Positions 1 to 6,882 of a stretch of 14,783 bases of DNA are shown piece after piece (within the stretch, counting starts at the first letter, position 1; each line of letters opens with the position of its first letter). Position numbers and translations under genes: made by a program. The notes below the pieces were generated by a model, which saw only the letters and a list, made by a program, of their open reading frames with translations, ran no database searches and was not told where the DNA came from. Source of the DNA: an uncultured Bacilli bacterium (lineage in GTDB: Bacteria > Bacillota_I > Bacilli_A > RF39 > UBA660); contig CALVQP010000029.1 of assembly GCA_944358225.1 (NCBI GenBank), positions 1 to 14,783 of the forward strand, written 5' to 3'.

Positions 1-2760
1 TCCACTTTTCTTAAAACAAAAGACTATTTAATAAAAAAAGCTAAAGAAATTCTTGAACAATATAACACTACCCATCACACTAGTTATACGCTAGCTGATT
101 TAACTAAAATACCAATTAACTGCCCAGAAAAGGAAAACAATAACACTAGTTCCAAAGAAATTCATGTAAACCAAGAATTAAAAAGCATCTACGATTACTT
201 TAAAGACGAAAATAGCAATCCACTTTCTAAAGATACCGTTGATTATATCTTAGATAACTTTGCTAGTGAGACTAATTTAAAAAATATCAGCAATTTTTGG
301 GGTATTGATTTTAAAACTTCAAGTGTTCCTCAAACGTCATTTCATAGTAAAGAATATTCCAATTTTTTTAAAACAAAAGACTATTTAATAAAAAAATCCA
401 AGAAATTTCTTGAAAAATATAACGCCACCCATTCCACTAGTTATACACTAGTTGATTTAACTAAAATTCCAATTTCTCACCTGGAAGAAGAAAACAATAA
501 TAGTATTTATACCAAAAACCGAAAAAGTATCTACGATTATTTTAAAGACGAAAACGGTAATTTACTTTCTAAAGATACCGTTGATTATATCTTAGATAAC
601 TTTGCTAGTGAGACTAGTTTAAAAAACATCAGCAACTTTTTAGGTCCTGATTTTAAAACTCCCAGCACACTTCAGAAAAAATCGGTCGGTAAGGAGTATA
701 TCTCATTTAAACAGGCTATCGAATTATTACAAAGAAGAGCCACTAAATTTGTTGCACAGTATAATCATATTAACAACACTAGTCATACATTAAGTACAAT
801 TAGCCAAATTCCATCGGAAGTGCAAATCAAAAGCATTTATGATTATTTTAAAGATGAAAAAGGTACCCATCTTTCTAAAGATGTTGTTGATTATATCTTA
901 GACAACTTTGCAAGCCAGACTAATTTAAAAAACATAAGTAACTATTTTGATACCGACTTTCAAACTTCAGTTGGTGCACAAAAGCTCTCTCAAACTAAAG
1001 AATATTCCACTTTTCTTAAAACAAAAGACTATTTAATAAAAAAAGCTAAAGAAATTCTTGAACAATATAACACTACCCATCAAACTAATTACACGCTTGC
1101 TGATTTAGGTGAAATAAATGTAAATATCTTAGATGACTGTATAGAAAAAAAATCTATTTATAACTATTTTAAAGATGAAAATGGCAATCTGCTTTCTAAA
1201 GACACTGTAGATTATATCTTAGACAATTTGGCAAGTGAGGCCAATTTAAAAAACATAATCATCCTTTTGGGTCCTGATTTTAAAACTCCAAGCCTACTTC
1301 AGAAAAAATCGCGTAGTAAGGAGTATAGCGCATTTCATAAAACAAAAGGCGATTTAATAAAGAAATCCAAGAAATTCCTTGAACAATATAATGCTACCCA
1401 TCACACTAGTTATACACTGGCTGATTTGACTAAAATACCAATTAATTGCCCAGAAAAGGAAAACAAAAACACTAGTTCTAAAGAAATTCATGTAAACCAA
1501 GAATTAAAAAGTATCTATGATTATTTTAAAGCCGAAAATAGTAATCCACTTTCTAAAGATACCGTTGATTATATCTTAAATAACTTTGCTAGTGAGACTA
1601 ATTTAAAAAATATCAGCAACTTTTTAGGTCCTGATTTTAAAACTCCGAGCTTACTTCAGAAAAAATCAACTAGTAAGGAGTATAGTGTATTTAAACAAAC
1701 TATTGTAATTTTACAAAGAAGAGCTAATAAATTTGTTGAGCAGTATAATTATATTAACAATACTAATCATACTTTGAGCACGATTAGCCAAATTTCCGCA
1801 GATTCACAAATAAAAAGTATCTATAATTATTTTAAAGACGAAAATGGTAATTTACTTTCTAAAGATACCGTTGATTACATTTTAGACAACTTTGCTAGTG
1901 AAGCTAATTTAAAAACTATAAACAATTATTTTGATCCTGACTTTCAAACTCCAGCTGGATGCCAAACAGTCTTTCGTAGTAGTGAATATCACGCTTTTTG
2001 TAAAACAAGGGACCGTTTAATAAAAAGAGCCAAGAACATCATTGACCAATATAACACCACCCATAACACTAGTTATACACTAACCGATTTAACAAAAATC
2101 CCAATTTCCCACCCGGAAAAAGAAAACAATAATAATGTTTCTAAAAATACTAATGTAAACCATAACTTAAAAAGCATCTATGATTATTTTAAAGATGAAA
2201 AAGGTAATCTACTTTCTAAAGATACCGTTGATTACATCTTAGACAATTTGGCAAGTGAGGCCAATTTAAAAAACATAATCATCCTTTTGGGTCCTGATTT
2301 TAAAACTCCAAGCCCACTTCAGAAAAAGTCAACTAGTAAGGAGTATAGCGCATTTCAACAAACTATCGTACTATTACGAAGAAGAGCCACAAAATTTCTT
2401 GAAAAATACAATCAAATTAATAGTACTAATCATACATTAAGTACGATTAGTCAAATTTCAATAGAAGGGCAAATCCAAAGTATTTATGATTACTTTAAAG
2501 ATGAAAAAGGCAATTTACTTTCTAAAGAAAATGTTGATTATATTTTAGCAAACTTTACTATTCCATCCAATTTAAAAAGTATAAGTAAATATCTTGGTAC
2601 GGACTTTAAAACACCAAAGAAACTTCCTAAAAATACCTATTCTAGTCAATATCAAGCTTTTAATCAAACTATTTTCAATATAACCCAAAAAGTTCAACAA
2701 TTTCTTCAAGATTATAATCAAAGTCATCAAACTAGTTATACTTTAAGTGATTTAACCAAT
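1..2760 (+). repeat. In-frame coding tandem repeats, ~306-357 bp units
   Basis: Eight full units begin at 181, 523, 829, 1150, 1507, 1813, 2170 and 2476, with spacings of 342, 306, 321, 357, 306, 357 and 306 bp, all multiples of three. Two unit types differ in their second half. Type A has a TSYTLADLTKI-like end and usually a polar linker; type B ends in HTLSTISQI and is shorter. The order is roughly A(partial) A B A' A B A B A'', so 1150-1812 and 1813-2475 form a 663-bp two-unit higher-order repeat. Some segments are identical at DNA level: 1-77 with 1006-1082, and 1216-1294 with 2236-2314. Bases 61-300 closely resemble bases from about 1390 on (offset 1326 at the unit start). This points to recent duplication or gene conversion. 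Confidence 0.9.
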
Positions 2761-3147
2761 TCGGCTTTTAACTCTAAATATTTGGAACTTCAAACCATTC
2801 ACTCTAGAAATATAAATAAACTATCAACTGATGAAATAGTTTCTAAAATAAAAGAGTTGCAATTTTATAAAAATCAATTACTAGCGGATGTAGAATTTTT
2901 AAAGATTTTAAAAAATGATTCACGCTTTAATTATTTAGCACAAAAAGTAGGGGAAACTCAAGCTATCTTGACTTTTTTACACCTAGGATATTATACTAAC
3001 AATCCTCTTACCATTAAGCATCTAGCATCCCTTTTTGATATAAATAATTATGCTTTACAACAATCTTTAAAAAATTCTTTAGCTATATTAAAAGAGTATT
3101 ATGAAAACGCCCAAAGTATTGTTAAAACCAAAACGATCGGAGAATAA
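1..3147 (+). CDS. Tandem-repeat protein paired with a sigma factor, 5'-partial
   Basis: Not recognised as a named family. The frame is open from the first base (I translated bases 1-819 by eye with no stop), so the true start lies upstream and at least 1048 residues are present. The GTG at 820 is an internal Val codon inside a repeat. The visible part is eight full repeats of 102-119 residues starting at bases 181, 523, 829, 1150, 1507, 1813, 2170 and 2476, each opening with a K/Q-S-I-Y-D/N-Y-F motif, plus the end of an earlier unit at 1-180. The tail (about 2761-3147) is non-repetitive, helical, and ends in a possible helix-turn-helix (LASLFDINNYALQQSL). No signal peptide, membrane segment or LPXTG-like motif is visible, so a cytoplasmic location is likely. 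The stop lies 3 bases before the sigma-factor ATG, implying one operon. The tail and the repeat both resemble parts of that sigma factor's C-terminus, which suggests a role in transcription or in binding the sigma/RNA polymerase; this is inference. Confidence 0.85.
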   Translation, partial: STFLKTKDYLIKKAKEILEQYNTTHHTSYTLADLTKIPINCPEKENNNTSSKEIHVNQELKSIYDYFKDENSNPLSKDTVDYILDNFASETNLKNISNFWGIDFKTSSVPQTSFHSKEYSNFFKTKDYLIKKSKKFLEKYNATHSTSYTLVDLTKIPISHLEEENNNSIYTKNRKSIYDYFKDENGNLLSKDTVDYILDNFASETSLKNISNFLGPDFKTPSTLQKKSVGKEYISFKQAIELLQRRATKFVAQYNHINNTSHTLSTISQIPSEVQIKSIYDYFKDEKGTHLSKDVVDYILDNFASQTNLKNISNYFDTDFQTSVGAQKLSQTKEYSTFLKTKDYLIKKAKEILEQYNTTHQTNYTLADLGEINVNILDDCIEKKSIYNYFKDENGNLLSKDTVDYILDNLASEANLKNIIILLGPDFKTPSLLQKKSRSKEYSAFHKTKGDLIKKSKKFLEQYNATHHTSYTLADLTKIPINCPEKENKNTSSKEIHVNQELKSIYDYFKAENSNPLSKDTVDYILNNFASETNLKNISNFLGPDFKTPSLLQKKSTSKEYSVFKQTIVILQRRANKFVEQYNYINNTNHTLSTISQISADSQIKSIYNYFKDENGNLLSKDTVDYILDNFASEANLKTINNYFDPDFQTPAGCQTVFRSSEYHAFCKTRDRLIKRAKNIIDQYNTTHNTSYTLTDLTKIPISHPEKENNNNVSKNTNVNHNLKSIYDYFKDEKGNLLSKDTVDYILDNLASEANLKNIIILLGPDFKTPSPLQKKSTSKEYSAFQQTIVLLRRRATKFLEKYNQINSTNHTLSTISQISIEGQIQSIYDYFKDEKGNLLSKENVDYILANFTIPSNLKSISKYLGTDFKTPKKLPKNTYSSQYQAFNQTIFNITQKVQQFLQDYNQSHQTSYTLSDLTNSAFNSKYLELQTIHSRNINKLSTDEIVSKIKELQFYKNQLLADVEFLKILKNDSRFNYLAQKVGETQAILTFLHLGYYTNNPLTIKHLASLFDINNYALQQSLKNSLAILKEYYENAQSIVKTKTIGE

Positions 3148-3150
3148 CGT

Positions 3151-5148
3151 ATGAACATACATGTAAAACAGATTTTAGAGCAACTTGACTTAGATGCTAG
3201 TCAAGAAAATATTAATCAGGCAATTTCTGAGTTTAATCCAAAAGATAAAAATATAATCTCATTATATTTGGGCTTTTTAGGAAGTTCCTTAGATGAAACA
3301 AGTATTGCTCAAGAATTAAATATTTCCGTAGATCAAGCAACCCAAACGATTAATTCTTTTATTAATTCTTTAAAACAAAAAGGAGTTCAACCTTTTAGTA
3401 ACGAAGATAAAGCAAGTAAATTAACTCAATCATTTATCGAAGAAAAAAAGATAAGTTCCAAAATTTATCAAGTGGAAATAGATGAGTTATATGCTAGTTT
3501 AATAGCCCTTGTTGGAGCTAAAGAGGCCGGCGCTCTTTATAATAATAAAATAAGTCCTTTTTTAAAAACCAAAGTCATTTCTCATGATTATAATTTTCAA
3601 ACCCAAAGAAAATTAATTGCTGATTATCAAAATAGCCAAGATACTAATATTTTGGTTATTCTGATTGAAAGAAATAAAAAGCTTATATCTAAAATAGCTA
3701 GCAAGTATACACATTTTATGGAATTTGAAGATTTGTATCAAGAGGGTGTTATTGGTTTTACAAAAGGTATTAATAAATTTGATCTAACTAAAAATACAGC
3801 CTTATCTACTTATGTATCCTACTGGATAGAGCAAGGTATTACTCGTTATATTCACAATCATAATAGGCCGATTAGAATACCAGTAAATAAAGAAATTGAT
3901 TTACGTAAAATAAAAAATTTTCAAAATTCCTATTTTACCAAATTTAATCGGGAAGCCTCTATCGAAGAAATTGCAGAGCATTTAGGAAAAAGTGTTGATT
4001 TTATTACCAAACTTTTATCTCTTAGTTCCATTGACTACTTAGATCAACCACTTAAAGATGATAGTGCAAATACCAAAGGGGAAATGATTGCCGATAATAG
4101 ACATGATGAATTTGAAAGTATTTATCAAAATGATTTAAAAGAAGCTGTCCAAGAAGCTTTATCAACTATTCCGCCTCGGCAAAAAGAAGTCCTTATTTAT
4201 CGTTTTGGACTCGACGGCAGTGAGCGTAAAACGCTGGAGGAAATAGGCCAAAAACTTAATCTAACCCGTGAAAGGGTGCGTCAACTCGAAAAAAAGGCTT
4301 TAGCAAAATTAAAAAAGACAAATTTAAAGTACTATTTAGAAGATATTGATCAAAATAATGTTGACCAAAAGAAACAATCGATAGTTGATTCTTTATATGA
4401 AGGGATTATGCCTTTACAAAAATATTCTTTTTTAGTTTTAGAATTAGTTTTTGAAAATTTAGAACCTGCTGAACAAGAAATATTAAAAAAGAATCAATTT
4501 GCAACTAGCTATGATTACAAAAATGCTTTATCCCGCAACTCCAAACTCGCAAAAATTATTGATAAAATTCGTTTTCAGGCTAGTATCTTGCAGCCGCTTT
4601 ATGATCAAGGTGTAAATAGAGTCGCGTTACAAAATTATTTAAAAAACTATCAGCAGTACTGTAAAACTATTTGGGAATATCTATATCCTTTTTCTAAGGA
4701 AGATGTGCAATTAGCTTTAAGATTACAAAAAGCTACTGCTCAAAAAAATCTTAAACATTTTTTTGGTAATGATTTTGATAAAATGTGCGATATTAATTAT
4801 TTAAATAAAATTCAGCAAAAAATAGCAATTAGAGCTCTTACAAATATCTATAATGACTTAACTGAAGAAAAGATTCGAAGTTATTTGAGTTTTTATGAAC
4901 AAATCTTTTTACAAAGTTGTGATGTAACAGAATATATAGCCGCTCAAACTAATTTATTAACGGCAGCTATTTGTACTTTATCATCTTCCTTGTTTTTTCA
5001 AAACGCCAAAAGTCCTGAGCAATTAGCCGAGATTTTTAATATTTCGCTTTCAGATGTTAAAAACATTTTGGAAAGTGGGAAAATAATTTTGAGTGATTAT
5101 CTAAAAAAACAAGAAATAAAAGTAAAGTCGCTGCAGAAAGAATTATAA
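3151..5148 (+). CDS. SigA-like sigma-70 factor with long N- and C-terminal extensions
   Basis: Sigma factors direct RNA polymerase to promoters. Residues ~164-250 are region 2 (EFEDLYQEGVIGF, STYVSYWIEQGITR, RPIRIPV), ~262-315 region 3, and ~330-388 region 4 with the -35-binding helix-turn-helix (TLEEIGQKLNLTRERVRQLE). Counterparts of the E. coli sigma-70 -10 contacts Q437 and T440 are kept (Q228, T231), as are the -35 contacts R584, E585 and Q589 (R373, E374, Q378); W433 is replaced by Tyr (Y224). It should read TTGACA/TATAAT-type promoters. Residues 1-163 replace the usual regions 1.1/1.2 and hold a possible extra helix-turn-helix (~36-78). Residues ~390-665 are a non-standard extension: one diverged unit of the upstream repeat (~503-572) and a tail (~598-650) resembling the repeat protein's end. 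At 665 residues it is far longer than a B. subtilis-type SigA (~370). GGAG at 3139-3142 is 8 bases before the ATG. It may be an alternative group 2-like sigma; whether it is the main one cannot be told here. Confidence 0.9.
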   Translation: MNIHVKQILEQLDLDASQENINQAISEFNPKDKNIISLYLGFLGSSLDETSIAQELNISVDQATQTINSFINSLKQKGVQPFSNEDKASKLTQSFIEEKKISSKIYQVEIDELYASLIALVGAKEAGALYNNKISPFLKTKVISHDYNFQTQRKLIADYQNSQDTNILVILIERNKKLISKIASKYTHFMEFEDLYQEGVIGFTKGINKFDLTKNTALSTYVSYWIEQGITRYIHNHNRPIRIPVNKEIDLRKIKNFQNSYFTKFNREASIEEIAEHLGKSVDFITKLLSLSSIDYLDQPLKDDSANTKGEMIADNRHDEFESIYQNDLKEAVQEALSTIPPRQKEVLIYRFGLDGSERKTLEEIGQKLNLTRERVRQLEKKALAKLKKTNLKYYLEDIDQNNVDQKKQSIVDSLYEGIMPLQKYSFLVLELVFENLEPAEQEILKKNQFATSYDYKNALSRNSKLAKIIDKIRFQASILQPLYDQGVNRVALQNYLKNYQQYCKTIWEYLYPFSKEDVQLALRLQKATAQKNLKHFFGNDFDKMCDINYLNKIQQKIAIRALTNIYNDLTEEKIRSYLSFYEQIFLQSCDVTEYIAAQTNLLTAAICTLSSSLFFQNAKSPEQLAEIFNISLSDVKNILESGKIILSDYLKKQEIKVKSLQKEL

Positions 5149-5154
5149 AATTAA

Positions 5155-5183
5155 TTGTTTGCTTTCATAAAGTAGGGTATAAT
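5155..5183 (+). promoter_or_regulatory. Promoter for rimM-trmD
   Basis: A perfect -10 TATAAT (5178-5183) lies 17 bases downstream of TTGTTT (5155-5160), a 3- to 4-of-6 match to the -35 consensus. It begins just after the sigma-factor stop codon. The start point would be near 5190, on the rimM Shine-Dalgarno AGGTG (5191-5195), leaving a leader of only about 12 bases before the ATG at 5203. Confidence 0.75.
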
Positions 5184-5202
5184 TTACTTGAGGTGAATAT
5201 TT

Positions 5203-5685
5203 ATGCCTAATATGATTAAGATCGGGAAGATAGTAAGTACTCATGGTATTAAAGGAGAACTTAAAATCATTAGCGATCAAGAACAAATAAAAAATATATT
5301 AATACCTGGAAATATTTTAAAGATAAATTCTAAAGAATATGTATTAAATACTTATCGTCATCATAAAATATATGAGCTAATTACTTTGCAAGGGTTTAAT
5401 AATATTAATCAAGTTCTTCCTTTAATAAATAAGGACGTTTACATTAAAAGAGAAGATATAAAAGTAAACGATTATTTACTAGATGATTTATTAAATTTTG
5501 AAGTCTTTTTTCAAGGGAAATTAGTGGGTAAAGTTGTTAATATAATTCGTAATAAACAAAATATTTTATTACAAATAAAACATGAAAAAACATTTTATAT
5601 TCCTCATGTTTCAGAGTTTATTGAACAAGTCGATTTACAAAATGAAAAAATAATAGTAAAAAATATAGAAGGTTTGATATTATGA
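5203..5685 (+). CDS. rimM: Ribosome maturation factor RimM
   Basis: RimM binds ribosomal protein S19 and assists late assembly and 16S rRNA processing of the 30S subunit head in the cytoplasm. The N-terminal barrel signature IGKIVSTHGIKGELKI (about residues 7-22) is typical. The C-terminal PRC-barrel half includes the LDDLLNFEVF segment (~92-101) and YIPHVSEFIEQVD (~132-144), the family's 'IPfv.efv..vD' motif. At 160 residues it is a normal to slightly short member. ATG 5203 has AGGTG 7 bases upstream; a second ATG at 5212 is possible but less well placed. Its TGA overlaps the trmD ATG (ATGA), so the two are translationally coupled, as in many bacteria. The usual upstream rpsP is absent, and rimM has its own promoter directly after the sigma-factor gene. 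Confidence 0.95.
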   Translation: MPNMIKIGKIVSTHGIKGELKIISDQEQIKNILIPGNILKINSKEYVLNTYRHHKIYELITLQGFNNINQVLPLINKDVYIKREDIKVNDYLLDDLLNFEVFFQGKLVGKVVNIIRNKQNILLQIKHEKTFYIPHVSEFIEQVDLQNEKIIVKNIEGLIL

Positions 5686-6344
5686 GAATAGATATTTTAA
5701 CACTTTTTCCTGCTATGTTTACTGGCTTTTTAAATGAATCGATTATTAAAAGAGCCATAAATAAAAGCGTAGTAGATATCCATATAACTAATTTTCGGGA
5801 TTATTCTCCTTTTAACAACGCTCAAGTTGATGATACACCATATGGTGGGGGAGCAGGCATGGTTTTAATGTGTGAACCAATCGTAAGAGCTATCGAAGAT
5901 CTTAAAACTCCAGATTCTCATGTCATTTTTATGTGTCCCCAAGGAAAAGTATATAATCAAAAGAAAGCTTGCGAGTTAAAAGAATATCGCCATCTGATAA
6001 TTGTTTGTGGTCACTATGAAGGATTTGATGAGCGTTTATATAGCTTTGCTGATGAAATAATTAGTATTGGGGATTATATCTTAACTGGTGGGGAACTGCC
6101 AGCGATGGTTGTAAGCGATAGTGTAATACGCTTATTAGATAATGTTATTAATTCTGAGTCTTATGAAAAAGATTCTTTTACAGATTCTTTGTTAGATTAT
6201 CCAACCTACACTAAGCCCCAGGAATTTAGAGGCATGAAAGTACCAGAAGTCCTGTTATCGGGAGATCATCAAAAAATAAAAGAATATCGTCAACAAGAAC
6301 AGCTAAAAAAAACATCGAGATTACGTCCGGATTTAAGAAAGTAG
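5682..6344 (+). CDS. trmD: tRNA (guanine-N1-)-methyltransferase TrmD
   Basis: TrmD methylates G37 of tRNAs next to the anticodon, using S-adenosylmethionine, and prevents +1 frameshifting. It is a cytoplasmic homodimer of the SPOUT (trefoil-knot) class. The knot and cofactor motifs are all visible: PYGGGAGMVLMCEP (~53-66), CGHYEGFDER (~109-118) and SIGDYILTGGELPA (~128-141). The catalytic Asp loop FTDSLLDYPTYTKP follows (D168 probably matches D169 of the E. coli enzyme), and the C-terminal domain ends in the usual RPDL motif. At 220 residues it is somewhat shorter than the common 240-250, mostly through a compact C-terminal domain; no key motif is missing. It starts inside the rimM stop (ATGA). 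The usual following gene rplS is not here; an unknown gene follows 7 bases after the stop. Confidence 0.97.
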   Translation: MRIDILTLFPAMFTGFLNESIIKRAINKSVVDIHITNFRDYSPFNNAQVDDTPYGGGAGMVLMCEPIVRAIEDLKTPDSHVIFMCPQGKVYNQKKACELKEYRHLIIVCGHYEGFDERLYSFADEIISIGDYILTGGELPAMVVSDSVIRLLDNVINSESYEKDSFTDSLLDYPTYTKPQEFRGMKVPEVLLSGDHQKIKEYRQQEQLKKTSRLRPDLRK

Positions 6345-6351
6345 GTATATT

Positions 6352-6786
6352 ATGAGCTATTTAATTAAAAAAAATAAAGCTACTAGTCAAATAGTTTATA
6401 TGGAATATAATATGAATGGCTATGAATTTAAACCAAAAAAAGTGGAAATTTCTAAAATAATGATTATAAATCCTACGTTAATTGAAAAAATTTTAACTAT
6501 TAAATTTAATCAAATGTTTAAAAAATTAGCGCTTTATGTTTATCAGTTATTAAATAGTGATAATAATGATGAAACTGCTGCGGCATATTGTTTAGGCGAA
6601 GTAGAACGTTTAAAAAGCATTTTATTTCTCGATTACCAAAAATATATTTCTAAAGAAAAACAAAAAATGTTTGAAACTAAACTTGCAATGATTGAACAAC
6701 AACTAAAAGCTAAAATGATGCTTCAAATGGGCTATTTTAACCAAGTCATGGAAGAACCAGAGCTCGACCAAGGGCGAGGTCGTTAA
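6352..6786 (+). CDS. Hypothetical 144-residue helical protein
   Basis: I do not recognise a named family. The protein has a short beta-like N-terminus (residues ~1-38) followed by a long, mostly helical region. ETAAAYCLGEVERLKSI (~74-90) is followed by a KYISKEKQKMFETKL segment and an amphipathic stretch rich in Lys, Glu, Met and Gln (~100-130) that could form a coiled coil. The acidic/arginine end is EPELDQGRGR. There is no signal peptide or membrane segment, so it is probably cytoplasmic. It starts 7 bases after the trmD stop with a weak Shine-Dalgarno (GTAGG, 6341-6345, overlapping the trmD end), so it is very likely part of the rimM-trmD operon. Codon use matches its neighbours. It occupies the place where rplS often sits but has no visible resemblance to ribosomal protein L19. 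Confidence 0.8.
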   Translation: MSYLIKKNKATSQIVYMEYNMNGYEFKPKKVEISKIMIINPTLIEKILTIKFNQMFKKLALYVYQLLNSDNNDETAAAYCLGEVERLKSILFLDYQKYISKEKQKMFETKLAMIEQQLKAKMMLQMGYFNQVMEEPELDQGRGR

Positions 6787-6788
6787 GT

Positions 6789-6813
6789 TATGAAAATTTT
6801 TCATAATTTTTTT
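6789..6813 (+). terminator. Possible weak intrinsic terminator after rimM-trmD block
   Basis: Directly after the stop at 6784-6786, TATGAAAA (6789-6796) and TTTTCATA (6798-6805) are inverted repeats around a single T, in practice a 6-bp stem with a 5-base loop. Seven T residues follow (6807-6813). The stem is almost all A/T and so weak; partial read-through into comEA is likely. Confidence 0.4.
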
Positions 6814-6871
6814 ATGGCCAAAAAAAAGGAAATAGCTAAGTTTTTGCGAATAATAATATTGAAGGGTAGTT

Positions 6872-6880
6872 AAAGGAGGT
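6872..6880 (+). promoter_or_regulatory. Strong comEA Shine-Dalgarno with short spacing
   Basis: AAAGGAGGT is a near-perfect match to the 16S rRNA anti-Shine-Dalgarno. Only 3 bases separate AGGAGG (6874-6879) from the ATG at 6883, less than the usual 5-9. The next codon, ATA at 6886, would sit at 6 bases. No better ATG, GTG or TTG is nearby, so ATG 6883 is kept as the start. Confidence 0.7.
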
Positions 6881-6882
6881 AT

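Noticed and set aside
820..828. GTG at 820 as the start of the repeat protein
   Set aside because: The frame is open without a stop from base 1 and bases 1-819 encode the same repeats, so this is an internal Val codon.
1..2760. CRISPR array or non-coding satellite
   Set aside because: Units are 306-357 bp, all multiples of three, and form one continuous reading frame; there is no short-repeat/spacer pattern.
6790..6873. 27-codon reading frame (MKIFHNFF...) between the hypothetical gene and comEA
   Set aside because: Its start lies in the terminator-like hairpin, it has only a weak ribosome site and low-complexity content; coding cannot be supported.
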